From positions 62,001 through 126,000 of the forward strand of contig NZ_JBFHFC010000002.1 of assembly GCF_041583835.1 (NCBI RefSeq): a stretch of 64,000 nucleotides of DNA. The letters run 5' to 3'. Below are positions 51,783 through 60,653 of the stretch, piece after piece; the stretch's first letter is position 1; each line of letters begins with the position of its first letter. The notes under the pieces were generated by a model. It was given only the letters and a program-made list of their open reading frames with translations, made no database searches and was not told where the DNA came from. A program made the position numbers and the translations under genes. This DNA comes from Thiomicrorhabdus sp041583835. GTDB taxonomy: Bacteria; Pseudomonadota; Gammaproteobacteria; Thiomicrospirales; Thiomicrospiraceae.

Positions 51783-54083
51783 ATGAAAACAGGCAACCAA
51801 GTTCCCAATTTTATTGCTAATGAAGTCTATGCCATCGACATCATTTGCGATAAGTTGGCCTGTTTCAACTCGCCTAAGCCGCGTTTGATCAATGCGCTTG
51901 GAACTCAGTTGAAAATGGCTTCGGAGTTGTTTGAAGCATTGCCGGAGGCGGCTCAGCAGCACTTTGCAGAAGCACGGGATGCGTTTAAACAATGTTACCC
52001 CTTGATTATGGGGGACGCTTTCAACGAAGACGTTGCAATCAATCAGCTTAAGCCTATTCTGCGTACGGCGATTGATAATTTAACCAAAGACGACGGGTTG
52101 CTTGACCGCTATTCAAGTGATTTTCTCACCAATACGTGGGGAGATATGTTTGCGGTCAATAATCATGCAATTGTGTCCAAAACCGACCGTTACGGAACGA
52201 TCATTTCCGCCAATCCTAAGTTCATTGAAATTTCCGGCTACACTTTGGAAGAGTTGATTGGAGAAGATCATGCGATATTGAATTCCGGCCTTCAGGTGAA
52301 GGGGTTCTTCAAAGAAGTCTGGCACACGATTGTTAACGGTGAGACATGGCACGGCACCATCTGTAACCGCAATAAACAGGGCGATTTATATTGGGTGGAA
52401 TCAACGATTCAACCGATCTTTAACCAAGATAATGAAATCGAGCATTTTATTTCGATCCGAACTGATGTGACCGGTTTGAAAAAAGCGCAACTGCAAGCGG
52501 AAGCGAGCGAACTGGAGTGGCAGTTACTGCTGGATTCGGTCGGGGCGATGATTCTCTATAAGGATACCCGGAATAACATTATCAAAGCCAATCCGACTGC
52601 GGCGAAATGGTTTGGGCTGCCTTCTTTCGAGATGGAAGGAAAGAGTAGTGAAGAGCTGTGGCCGAATACCGCAAAATCTTATTACCAGGCGGATTTGGAA
52701 GTTATTCAAAGTCAAAAGCCTAAAATCGGTATTGTTGAGCCGTTCGAAACCTTGCATAAAAAGATGTGGGTGAGAACCGATAAGTTCCCTATTTTTGACG
52801 AGAAAGGGGGCGTCAAGGGTATTTTGGTTTCAGCGATCGATATCACCGAACTTAAGGACGTTGAAGAAGCGCTTAAGCAGAAATTAACCGAACTGGAAAA
52901 AGCCAAGCAGGAAGCGGAATCGGCCAACCGTGCCAAGTCGGAATTCTTGTCGAGTATGAGTCATGAATTGAGAACGCCGCTGAATTCGGTGCTAGGATTT
53001 TCCGAATTGTTGGCAAATTCCGAACTGACGGACAAACAGGCTCGACAGTTGCAGAATATTCGTCAATCCGGACAACATTTGTTGGAATTGATCAACCAGG
53101 TTTTGGAGCTTTCCCAAATTGAAACGGGGTCTTTGTCACTGACGTTGAATCGGGTGAATATGAAATCGGTTATCGAAAGTTCTTTGTCGACGATACAGCC
53201 GATGGCCGAGCGTAGCGGGATTCAGGTCAGTCATGTGTCGCAGGAAAATTGCAATCAGGATGTGTATGCCGATTCAACCCGAGTTAAACAAGTGCTGCTT
53301 AATTTCTTGTCAAATGCAATCAAGTACAATCGGCCGGACGGTGAGGTGCAGATTCATTGCGAACAAACGCTAAATGGATCGCAGCCTATGTTTAGAGTGA
53401 GTGTTGCGGATACCGGAATCGGAATTGCCGCCGACAAGCAAGATAAGGTGTTTGAGCCCTTTAACCGCTTGGGGCTTGAGAGCAAAACCATTGAGGGCAC
53501 CGGGATCGGTTTGAGTATCACCGAGAAAATTGTACATTTGATGGGCGGAGAGATCGGTTTTAACAGTGTCGAGGGCGAAGGTTCCGTGTTCTGGTTTGAA
53601 TTGCCGGCCGATCAGGACGATGAATACGACTTGGCCTCTTTACAGAAACAAATTTTTACTCAGGGCTTGCTTGCGGATTCAAGCAGTCAGGAGAAGATTG
53701 TCAAACTTCCTCACAATAAACAGGTGTTGTATATTGAAGACAATCCGATGAATATGCAGTTGATGAGTGAAGTTATCGAAATGCTGGACGGCTTTGAACT
53801 GACGATTGCACCAATGGCGGAAATCGGCATCGAAAAGGCTCAAGAACTATTACCGGATTGTATTTTTATCGACCTGGATCTGCCCGGTATGGGAGGCGAA
53901 GAGGGATTTAAGGCTCTGAGTCAAATTCAGGCCTTGATCGATAAAGGGACTAAAATGTATGCATTGACGGCAAAAGCGATGGCGCACGAAATCGAATATG
54001 GAATGCAACTCGGTTTTGACGGGTATCTGACCAAACCGATGGATGTGAAACAGGTCATGTCATTATTGCAAAATTTGGATTGA
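51783..54083 (+). CDS. Cytoplasmic hybrid sensor kinase (PAS-PAS-HisKA-HATPase-REC)
   Basis: This 766-residue protein has no TM segment. An N-terminal helical region (about 1-105) precedes two PAS domains (about 115-235 and 240-365, the first with SKTDRYGTIISANPKFIEISGYTLEEL). Then come the HisKA phospho-acceptor in SSMSHELRTPLNSVLGFSELL, an HATPase domain with GTGIGLSITEKIVHLMGG, and a C-terminal receiver with acceptor Asp in FIDLDLPGMGG. The second ATG is used because AAGGA is 6 bases before it. The stop of this gene nearly overlaps the start of the REC-HD-GYP gene, so kinase and effector are very probably a pair. The cytosolic location suggests an internal redox or metabolite signal. Confidence 0.88.
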   Translation: MKTGNQVPNFIANEVYAIDIICDKLACFNSPKPRLINALGTQLKMASELFEALPEAAQQHFAEARDAFKQCYPLIMGDAFNEDVAINQLKPILRTAIDNLTKDDGLLDRYSSDFLTNTWGDMFAVNNHAIVSKTDRYGTIISANPKFIEISGYTLEELIGEDHAILNSGLQVKGFFKEVWHTIVNGETWHGTICNRNKQGDLYWVESTIQPIFNQDNEIEHFISIRTDVTGLKKAQLQAEASELEWQLLLDSVGAMILYKDTRNNIIKANPTAAKWFGLPSFEMEGKSSEELWPNTAKSYYQADLEVIQSQKPKIGIVEPFETLHKKMWVRTDKFPIFDEKGGVKGILVSAIDITELKDVEEALKQKLTELEKAKQEAESANRAKSEFLSSMSHELRTPLNSVLGFSELLANSELTDKQARQLQNIRQSGQHLLELINQVLELSQIETGSLSLTLNRVNMKSVIESSLSTIQPMAERSGIQVSHVSQENCNQDVYADSTRVKQVLLNFLSNAIKYNRPDGEVQIHCEQTLNGSQPMFRVSVADTGIGIAADKQDKVFEPFNRLGLESKTIEGTGIGLSITEKIVHLMGGEIGFNSVEGEGSVFWFELPADQDDEYDLASLQKQIFTQGLLADSSSQEKIVKLPHNKQVLYIEDNPMNMQLMSEVIEMLDGFELTIAPMAEIGIEKAQELLPDCIFIDLDLPGMGGEEGFKALSQIQALIDKGTKMYALTAKAMAHEIEYGMQLGFDGYLTKPMDVKQVMSLLQNLD

Positions 54084-54088
54084 TTAAT

Positions 54089-55153
54089 ATGGTCTCAAAA
54101 GAAATTCTACGACAGGCGCAAATTCTGGTTGTTGACGATCAAGAAGTCAATCTTGAACTGATTCAGGATGTGTTCGAGAGCAGGGATTTTGCTAATGTCA
54201 TCACCTGTTCCAATCCGTTGATGGTGAATCAGATTCTTACCGAAAATGAGGTTGATTTGATTCTTCTCGATATCAATATGCCGGTTCTGGACGGTTTTGG
54301 GGTTTTGTCTCTGATCTGTCGAAAATTCATCGATACTTATAAGCCGCCGGTGATTATGTTAACCGCGCAGAATGATCAGGATAACCGTAATAAGGCATTG
54401 AATTCCGGCGGTAACGATTATGTGATGAAACCGTTCGATCAGAATGAATTGGTCAAACGAGTTGAGTTACAGTTGGAAAATTGGTTTTTGCGCAAGCGGT
54501 TGCAGGAGCAGAATCAGGAACTGGATCAAAAGGTACAAGAGAGAACCAAAGAGTTAAACGACGCTAATCTGGAAATCGTGCAGCGTTTAGGACGGGCAGG
54601 CGAGTATCGCGATAATGAAACCGGAAACCATGTCAAACGTGTGAGTCTGTTCTCTTATTGGATCGCAAAAAAATTCGGTTTGGACGAGGAGCGTGCGCGT
54701 TTAATTGAGTTGGCGTCGCCGATGCACGATATCGGCAAGATAGGCGTGTCCGACAACATTCTGATGAAACCGGGAAAATTGACGTCGGATGAGTATCAGG
54801 CGATGCAGGATCATGTCTTGATCGGAGCCAAGATTCTTGAAGATTCTAGGTCGGAAGTTCTGAAAGTCGCCTATCAGATCGCACTTACGCATCATGAAAA
54901 ATACGACGGTAGCGGATATCCTCATGGTTTGGCGGGAGAGGCCATCCCGATTGAGGGTCGTATCGTTGCGATTGCCGATGTCTTTGATGCCCTGACTTCC
55001 GAACGTCCTTATAAGGCAGCCTGGCCGGTTGAAAAGGCGATCGACCTGCTTGGAAAAGAGAAAGGCAAGCATTTCGATCCGGAGTTGGTGGATTGTTTTA
55101 TTGCGGCGCTGCCGGAAATTTTAAAAATTCGGGAAACCTATTTTGAAGCATAA
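54089..55153 (+). CDS. Response regulator with HD-GYP c-di-GMP phosphodiesterase domain
   Basis: This 354-residue protein has a receiver domain (about 1-125, acceptor Asp in ILLDINMPVLDG) and a short coiled coil (RLQEQNQELDQKVQERTKE). The HD-GYP domain follows (about 165-350) with the metal His-Asp in MHDIGKIG and the signature HHEKYDGSGYP. It should hydrolyse c-di-GMP to GMP. The ATG is 5 bases beyond the stop of the hybrid kinase. The 3' end overlaps the next gene by 11 bases. The three-gene block thus links a cytoplasmic kinase to c-di-GMP breakdown and an unknown protein. Confidence 0.9.
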   Translation: MVSKEILRQAQILVVDDQEVNLELIQDVFESRDFANVITCSNPLMVNQILTENEVDLILLDINMPVLDGFGVLSLICRKFIDTYKPPVIMLTAQNDQDNRNKALNSGGNDYVMKPFDQNELVKRVELQLENWFLRKRLQEQNQELDQKVQERTKELNDANLEIVQRLGRAGEYRDNETGNHVKRVSLFSYWIAKKFGLDEERARLIELASPMHDIGKIGVSDNILMKPGKLTSDEYQAMQDHVLIGAKILEDSRSEVLKVAYQIALTHHEKYDGSGYPHGLAGEAIPIEGRIVAIADVFDALTSERPYKAAWPVEKAIDLLGKEKGKHFDPELVDCFIAALPEILKIRETYFEA

Positions 55154-56324
55154 ACTGCTTCCGTCCTCCCCAAAAGCACAAGCACAACAACGACTTGCTA
55201 AACAGTGTTACTGGGATGAAGTTGAACAGACATTGTGGATCGACGGTCGTAAGGAAGTGCCTTCTATCGGTGTGATTGAGGTGATGAGTTGGGATCGCAT
55301 GATGCTGGATTCGTCGCCGATTCCGGATTATCCGATCGAACTTATGGTATTTGAGTGGTCGAATTATTCCCAGTTGTCTTACTGGCGTAAACAGATTCCC
55401 AAGTGGGTCTCCGACAGTTGCGCCCTGTTCCCGACACATCAGCTAACCTTACTCCACTATTGCGGCAAATATCCCCAGATTCTGGAATTACTGGATCATG
55501 CGCCTTTATTGGCTTGGCGATTGATTTCGTCGGGCTTGGAGGAGCCTGAAATCGTCGCTTTGCTGGCCGGGAAACGCGTGGACATTGCCGCTCAGGTGGG
55601 TTGGCCGGGTAAGGAAGAGACGGTTAAATTTCTGCGAAATTTGCGATTGCGCTGGGTGAATCAAGAGATTGCCGAGCAGGTCGAGGTCTGCTTAATGGAT
55701 GATCGGCGTTTGCAGGCCTTGCAATCGTTGCCGCGGATTAATTCGATGGCACTGTCGTTGGCGGCGCGTTTCCCGGAGTTGATCGGTTGCCGTTTGCATC
55801 AAGCGTTGGCGCAATTGCCGTGTCGGCCGATGCAGTGTCAGAGTATGGTTGCCTTGCTGGAAGACGCGTACCGGTTGGCAGAAAATCTAGGGCTGTCGGA
55901 AAACGAAGTAGCACGCATCGGCAACAGCCGATATTTGATCGAGGTGACTGAAATCTATCAGAGCTGGTTGAATGTCGCTATGGAAAGCGCTTTGGATGGC
56001 GATGAGGGGAGCATGGCGCCGTTGATCGATAGACTACAGGTTTCGTCCAAGCCGTTTGAGGTTTTGAGCGAATTGGGTGATTGGATTCAGCTTAGCATCA
56101 AACAGCAACATGCCTGGATAACCGATTATCTTCAAGAAGTCGATTCGAGATCCGGGATATTGATTGCCTGGCTGGACGACGGCAAGTTATGGGCGGCTTT
56201 GATCGATCGTGATCCGGATCTTGATCACAGTGAAATTTTGCGGGTAAGAGGTGAAGAGAACAGTCTTCCGAGCTCTAAGCAGTTGGCGGATTTGCATCTT
56301 TGGCAGGCGACCGGCAAACTTTAG
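55143..56324 (+). CDS. Protein of unknown function in the kinase/HD-GYP operon
   Basis: This 393-residue protein is predicted to be soluble, with no signal or TM. It is helical and rich in Trp and Leu: WDEVEQTLWIDGRKE at the start, LSYWRKQIPKWVSDS, a helical middle (EDAYRLAENLGLSENEVARI), and a compact beta end with ILIAWLDDGKLWAALIDRDPD. I do not recognise the family. The pattern of the middle region faintly recalls PcfJ-like proteins, but this is too weak to assign. It begins with TTG at 55143, overlapping the stop of the HD-GYP gene by 11 bases, so translation is coupled and a functional link to the phosphorelay is likely. Confidence 0.6.
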   Translation: MKHKLLPSSPKAQAQQRLAKQCYWDEVEQTLWIDGRKEVPSIGVIEVMSWDRMMLDSSPIPDYPIELMVFEWSNYSQLSYWRKQIPKWVSDSCALFPTHQLTLLHYCGKYPQILELLDHAPLLAWRLISSGLEEPEIVALLAGKRVDIAAQVGWPGKEETVKFLRNLRLRWVNQEIAEQVEVCLMDDRRLQALQSLPRINSMALSLAARFPELIGCRLHQALAQLPCRPMQCQSMVALLEDAYRLAENLGLSENEVARIGNSRYLIEVTEIYQSWLNVAMESALDGDEGSMAPLIDRLQVSSKPFEVLSELGDWIQLSIKQQHAWITDYLQEVDSRSGILIAWLDDGKLWAALIDRDPDLDHSEILRVRGEENSLPSSKQLADLHLWQATGKL

Positions 56325-56373
56325 GTTTGTCGATGGTATAGATGGGTTCGGGTTTGATTGTTAATGGCTTGGT

Positions 56374-56409
56374 ACGTTAACGACCGGACAAGAAACCGGT
56401 CATTAACGT
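56374..56409. repeat. Long hairpin between convergent genes near lysA
   Basis: ACGTTAACGACCGG pairs with CCGGTCATTAACGT (14 bp, one G-U pair) around an 8-base loop. It lies between the 3' ends of the unknown gene and lysA. Neither side has a T tract, so it may be a rho-dependent or stabilising hairpin. Confidence 0.6.
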
Positions 56410-56439
56410 TAGCGTTGTCATAGTACTCTGGATAAGCCG

Positions 56440-57702
56440 TTACGATTGACTGTCGCCAACCAGCTGTTCGGAGCCCATCAAGTCTTCGTAGGTTTCGCGT
56501 GGACGAATCAACCAAGCTTGATCGTCCTGTACCATAATCTCCGCCGCACGCGGACGCGTATTGTAGTTGGAGCTCATGGTAAAACCGTAAGCACCCGATG
56601 ACATGACCGCCAACAGATCACCCGCCTTAAGGTTTAACTGGCGATCTTTGCCAAGAAAGTCGCCGGTTTCACAAACCGGTCCGACGATATCCCATTTTGC
56701 ATCCGTACCGTCTTCACGCGGCGAGACCGGCAGGATTTCCTGATAGGCCTGATAGAGTGCCGGACGGATTAGGTCGTTCATTGCCGCATCGATAATGGCG
56801 AAGTTTTTGTGTTCGGTCGGTTTAAGGAATTCCACTTCCGTCAACAGTACGCCGGCATTACCTGCAATGGCGCGGCCCGGTTCGATAATGACTTCAACGT
56901 TGTCGTCATCCAGTTTGTTGATTAATGCCTGGATGTAATCGCGAATCGGCGGAGGCGTTTCGTCGGTGTATTGAATTCCGAGACCGCCGCCCAAGTCTAG
57001 GTGGTGAATGTCGATGCCGATTTCGGCCAGTTGCGTTTTTAGCGCCAATACACGTTCCAACGCATCGACAAACGGCGTGATTTCCGTCAGCTGCGAGCCG
57101 ATATGGCAGTCGATCCCGATAGGGTTGACGTGCGAACAGGCACAAGCATCCGCATACAGTTCTGGTGCCGTATTGATGTCAACGCCGAACTTGTTGTCTT
57201 TCAGGCCGGTCGAGATGTAAGGGTGGGTTTTCGCGTCGACATCCGGATTCACGCGAATCGAGATATCGGCGATCTTGTCCATACGTTGCGCTACGGCTTG
57301 GATGCGATCTAATTCGGCATGCGATTCGATATTAAAGCAGCGAATGCCGACTTCCAACGCACGTTCAATCTCTTTAGGCTGCTTGGCCACGCCGGAGAAT
57401 ACTACTTTCGACGGATCGCCGCCGGCACGTAAAACACGTTCTAATTCACCTTGGGAAACGATGTCGAAACCGGCGCCCAGTTTAGCCAATACGTTTAACA
57501 CGGCAATGTTTGAGTTGGTTTTAACGGCATAACAGACCAAGTGCGGTTGATTGCCAAAAGCTTGGTCAAACGCCTTCCAGCGCTTTTCCAGTTCGGTTCT
57601 GGAATAGACGTAAAGCGGCGTGCCGAAATCTTCGGCTAATTTCTCAAGGCTGACGCCTTCAGCAAAAAGGGTCTGGTTTTTGTATTGAAAAGGCTGTGTC
57701 AT
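56440..57702 (-). CDS. lysA: Diaminopimelate decarboxylase
   Basis: LysA is a PLP enzyme that makes L-lysine from meso-diaminopimelate. The 420-residue protein has the PLP-binding Lys61 in YAVKTNSN, the phosphate-binding glycine motif in HHLDLGGGLGI, the EPGRAIAGNAG segment, and the C-terminal CETGDFLGKDR and SSGAYGFTMSSNYN motifs. Its ATG overlaps the stop codon of lptM by 4 bases, the usual lptM-lysA coupling in proteobacteria. Confidence 0.96.
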   Translation of the reverse strand: MTQPFQYKNQTLFAEGVSLEKLAEDFGTPLYVYSRTELEKRWKAFDQAFGNQPHLVCYAVKTNSNIAVLNVLAKLGAGFDIVSQGELERVLRAGGDPSKVVFSGVAKQPKEIERALEVGIRCFNIESHAELDRIQAVAQRMDKIADISIRVNPDVDAKTHPYISTGLKDNKFGVDINTAPELYADACACSHVNPIGIDCHIGSQLTEITPFVDALERVLALKTQLAEIGIDIHHLDLGGGLGIQYTDETPPPIRDYIQALINKLDDDNVEVIIEPGRAIAGNAGVLLTEVEFLKPTEHKNFAIIDAAMNDLIRPALYQAYQEILPVSPREDGTDAKWDIVGPVCETGDFLGKDRQLNLKAGDLLAVMSSGAYGFTMSSNYNTRPRAAEIMVQDDQAWLIRPRETYEDLMGSEQLVGDSQS

Positions 57703-57908
57703 TGCGTTTCCTGTTGTGAATTCTTTGTAGATTGAGTCGCGGTTTCCGTTTGCGCCTGTTCATCCGGATCGGGTAGGTAGAGCGGACCTTTTTTGCCGCA
57801 GCCGCTCAGTGACAGGCTTAAGATTGCGAAGCCACCGACTAAACATAATTTTCGGGTCAGCGTACGCACGGATAATTGGTTTTTTAAGCTGAAATTGGAA
57901 GCAGGCAT
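57699..57908 (-). CDS. lptM: LptM-type small outer-membrane lipoprotein
   Basis: This 69-residue lipoprotein has a hydrophobic signal (about 19-36) and lipobox LSGC, followed directly by the LptM hallmark GKKGPLYLPD. The remaining tail is polar and Gln/Thr-rich. LptM helps assemble the LptD/E lipopolysaccharide translocon. The ATG at 57908 is given. An in-frame TTG at 57926 would add 6 residues. It overlaps lysA by 4 bases. Confidence 0.85.
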   Translation of the reverse strand: MPASNFSLKNQLSVRTLTRKLCLVGGFAILSLSLSGCGKKGPLYLPDPDEQAQTETATQSTKNSQQETQ

Positions 57909-57975
57909 TTTTACTGTATTACTCAATTTAAACCGTTAAAATGAGCCTTATTTTAGCAGAAATATGAGAAGAACA

Positions 57976-58644
57976 ATGCAAGAACCGCAAGATGACCAGC
58001 CAATTATCATCGAACCTATGCAACCAGCCGATGCGGCCGTAATTTGGCTGCACGGCTTGGGCGCCGACGGTAATGATTTTGTCGGTATCGTTCCGGAACT
58101 ACAGTTACCGATCGACCACGGTGTGCGTTTTATCTTTCCGCATGCAAAACATCAGGATGTGACGATTAATGGCGGTATGCGTATGCGTGCCTGGTACGAC
58201 ATCCGTTCGTTGGATTTCATGGGGGATGTGGATGCTGCGGGTATCCGGGTGGCTTGTTATCAAGTGTACGATTTGATCAGTCAGCAAATCGCCGCCGGCA
58301 TACCGGCCGATCGTATCGTTTTGGCAGGGTTTTCTCAAGGCGGCTTGATCGCTCTGCATGCGGCATTGAGTTATGAGCAGGAATTGGCCGGCATACTGGC
58401 AATGTCGACATATTGTCCGATGTATGAGCAGTTTTATATGCACCGTCAGATGCCGATTATGATGGTGCATGGCTTAAACGATCAAGTGATTCCTCTAACC
58501 GTGGCAGAGCATTCCAAGTTGGCATTGGAAAGAAAAGGCTATCACATTGAATGGCATACCTATTTGATGCAGCATCAGGTTTGCGGCGAAGAGATTGCAG
58601 ACATTGCCGCTTGGTTAAAACGGGTTTTGAAACTCAAAGAGTGA
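57976..58644 (+). CDS. Alpha/beta-hydrolase carboxylesterase (phospholipase/carboxylesterase family)
   Basis: This 222-residue cytoplasmic serine esterase shows the oxyanion strand VIWLHGLGADGNDF and the nucleophile Ser in GFSQGG. The Asp is in HGLNDQVIP and the His in MQHQVCGEE, completing the triad. The family hydrolyses short-chain carboxyl esters and has acyl-protein thioesterase relatives. The physiological substrate is unknown. The start at 57976 is chosen because GAGAAGA lies just upstream, while an ATG 12 bases earlier has no ribosome binding site. It is divergent from lptM. The HugZ-like gene begins 6 bases after its stop. Confidence 0.87.
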   Translation: MQEPQDDQPIIIEPMQPADAAVIWLHGLGADGNDFVGIVPELQLPIDHGVRFIFPHAKHQDVTINGGMRMRAWYDIRSLDFMGDVDAAGIRVACYQVYDLISQQIAAGIPADRIVLAGFSQGGLIALHAALSYEQELAGILAMSTYCPMYEQFYMHRQMPIMMVHGLNDQVIPLTVAEHSKLALERKGYHIEWHTYLMQHQVCGEEIADIAAWLKRVLKLKE

Positions 58645-58650
58645 ATTGAT

Positions 58651-59169
58651 ATGAGCGTTTCGCAAGATTGCCAACAATTTTTAGATAGCCGTAAAAGCCT
58701 GGTGTTGAGTACGATTTCAGCGCAAGGTGAGTTGGAAACCAGCGTGATGCCGTTTGTGGTGGCTAATGCGGGCGAATTGGCAATTTTTGTCAGTGAGTTG
58801 TCGGCACATACGCAAAACCTCCTCAATTTGACCGGTTTGGCACAAAATGCCGGCGATTCAAACTTTACGGGTTTGGTGAGCGGTTTGCTCTTAGCGGATG
58901 AAAACGAAACGCCGGAGATATTCGCCCGGGAACGTATCGGTATGCAGTTACAGGTTTCCAGAGTGGATTCCGGTTCAGTCGAATGGCAAGAGATTGTAGA
59001 TCGGTTTGCGGCGAATTTCGGAGAGGTGGTTGACGTGTTGCGTAACTTGCCCGATTTTCACTGTTTTAAATTGGTTGTCGTCCGCGGGCGGTATGTTCGC
59101 GGCTTCGGTGCGGCTTATGCGTTTGAGGGCTGTCCTTGTAAAGAGATGCAGGGCATTAAAGGACGTTAG
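58651..59169 (+). CDS. HugZ/HutZ-like heme-utilisation (PNPOx-fold) protein
   Basis: This 172-residue split-barrel protein is related to HugZ/HutZ, which bind heme and are implicated in heme breakdown for iron release. Visible features are VSELSAHTQNL near residues 48-58, ARERIGMQLQVSRV, and the C-terminal LRNLPDFHCFKLVVVRGRYVRGFGAAY typical of the family. The family's heme-ligand His usually sits in the C-terminal segment, and the His in PDFHCF is a candidate. It lies 6 bases after the esterase gene. Proximity to feoABC suggests an iron-linked role. Confidence 0.8.
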   Translation: MSVSQDCQQFLDSRKSLVLSTISAQGELETSVMPFVVANAGELAIFVSELSAHTQNLLNLTGLAQNAGDSNFTGLVSGLLLADENETPEIFARERIGMQLQVSRVDSGSVEWQEIVDRFAANFGEVVDVLRNLPDFHCFKLVVVRGRYVRGFGAAYAFEGCPCKEMQGIKGR

Positions 59170-59176
59170 CAGTTTC

Positions 59177-59605
59177 TTAAGCACTGGCTTTCGCCGCATT
59201 CTTCCGCGCTTTCTGCTGCTTAACCACGAGACATTTTTTGATCCAGTTGGCAAACATCGGGTGGTTCTGCATCATCGCCTGGTAGAGATCCAATTCATTG
59301 CAGCCCTGCATGTGAAAAGCGTAGGCGGCAATTTCGATGAGCTTGTCGATATAGGCGTTGGGAAAGTGCTCGGAAATTTGGAAGTAACTGATTTTTGTCA
59401 AAATTACAGCATTTAAAACGGTCTGCCACTGGTCATGACTGAGATTACCGTATTTCTCCGAATAATACTTCGTCGGCCCTTCTTTACGCATGGTGATCAT
59501 TTCTTTCAGGGTGGAGAAACGAATCAGATCCAAAGCGGGATCGCGTAAGGAGAGTGCAAGGTCATCCATAAAGGTTGGATCTATTTCGTGACTGCTACCG
59601 GGCAT
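59177..59605 (-). CDS. Small helical protein of unknown function
   Basis: This 142-residue protein is predicted to be mainly helical, acidic in the first half and ending in a basic Lys/Ala tail (QQKARKNAAKASA). It has no signal peptide or TM. I see no recognisable motif. The start is well supported by AAGGAAACG before the ATG. It is encoded after the PilZ-type gene on the same strand with a 60-base gap, so the two may be co-transcribed. It converges with the HugZ-like gene, the stop codons lying 7 bases apart. Confidence 0.65.
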   Translation of the reverse strand: MPGSSHEIDPTFMDDLALSLRDPALDLIRFSTLKEMITMRKEGPTKYYSEKYGNLSHDQWQTVLNAVILTKISYFQISEHFPNAYIDKLIEIAAYAFHMQGCNELDLYQAMMQNHPMFANWIKKCLVVKQQKARKNAAKASA

Positions 59606-59667
59606 GACGTTTCCTTAATTTAAAATTTCACTGAATATAGGCCAGTGATCGGTTTTCAATTTTTCGT

Positions 59668-60609
59668 TTATAAAACGATGTCCATGCATTCTTTGACTTC
59701 TTGTTTCTGAATTTGGATTTGCAGATAATCTTGAAGGTTGCCGTCGGGGAATTCAAAGTTAATGGCGATGCGTTCCTGGTGCTTCTTTTCGTCGGTGCGG
59801 ATGTCGACAATGCTGCCGTTAAATTTGAGTACTCTGTCGTCCACCGGAAAATAGAGGTAGACATCGACGTGCGAGTACAGCGGGAAGCGTTTTCCGAGAT
59901 TGACGGCGATGCCGCTGGCGCTGATATTGGCCATGCTGGCTTTCCACTCTTTCGGGAAATTTTTTAAATAGTTGTCTTCATGTATCTGGCGATAGCCTTC
60001 CAAATAGGAGTCCAGATACGCAGCCGTATGCAAAAGGGATTGCACCAGCGGAATTTTTTGCAGTTTTGGCGACTGGAAAGCCCCAATCATTTCGTCTAAT
60101 TGAAAACCGGTCGGTAAGTGTCCCTGAACCGCAAAATCGCTCGGTGTCGAATTTTCCAGACTCCAAACCATGTTTCTCAAAAAGGTCAGGTATTTTTCCT
60201 CGATCATTTTGATGTATTGGTAGGTCTTGGGAGAAGAGGGTTCGATCATGCGCGCACTTTGAAACCCTTCCATGTGATGGTTTACACGTGACCAGTATTC
60301 GGAACTTAAACGCGGATTGCGTCCTTCTGCAATGGAGTGGGCGCACTTGCCGAAGAAGTCGATATATTCAAAGATTTCATTGAATATTTGCTGAATGATG
60401 GCTGAATGCTCTTGTACGCGTTTTACCCAGCTTTGAGCGCTGAACTTTTCAACCGCGACTTTATTTTGAAAGCTGGTAGGAAAGTAATCGGCACCGGTGG
60501 CATAGATTTGACGGTCGTTGATTGGAGAGCTCGGTACAATATAATGCCGAACCGGCATGTCAATCCGGTAAAAACGCCTCGAGTTTCCTTTTCTAAACCA
60601 TCTGTTCAT
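59668..60609 (-). CDS. PilZ-type c-di-GMP-binding protein with split motif and helical insertion
   Basis: This 313-residue protein carries both halves of a PilZ c-di-GMP site, far apart. The RxxxR-type motif RRFYR is at residues 11-15, inside the typical PilZ entry RRFYRIDMPVRHYIV. The NxSxxG motif NISASG is at 228-233, followed by the PilZ beta barrel (VDVYLYFPVDD, LKFNGSIVDI, IAINFEF). The roughly 195 residues between (about 28-222) are helical and Tyr/Phe-rich, with no family I recognise. The likely role is to bind c-di-GMP and control a partner. It lies between an unknown small gene and feoC. Confidence 0.75.
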   Translation of the reverse strand: MNRWFRKGNSRRFYRIDMPVRHYIVPSSPINDRQIYATGADYFPTSFQNKVAVEKFSAQSWVKRVQEHSAIIQQIFNEIFEYIDFFGKCAHSIAEGRNPRLSSEYWSRVNHHMEGFQSARMIEPSSPKTYQYIKMIEEKYLTFLRNMVWSLENSTPSDFAVQGHLPTGFQLDEMIGAFQSPKLQKIPLVQSLLHTAAYLDSYLEGYRQIHEDNYLKNFPKEWKASMANISASGIAVNLGKRFPLYSHVDVYLYFPVDDRVLKFNGSIVDIRTDEKKHQERIAINFEFPDGNLQDYLQIQIQKQEVKECMDIVL

Positions 60610-60653
60610 TATGCTCTAACGATGCCCCTGAATCGTATTAACGCTCTCCCATT

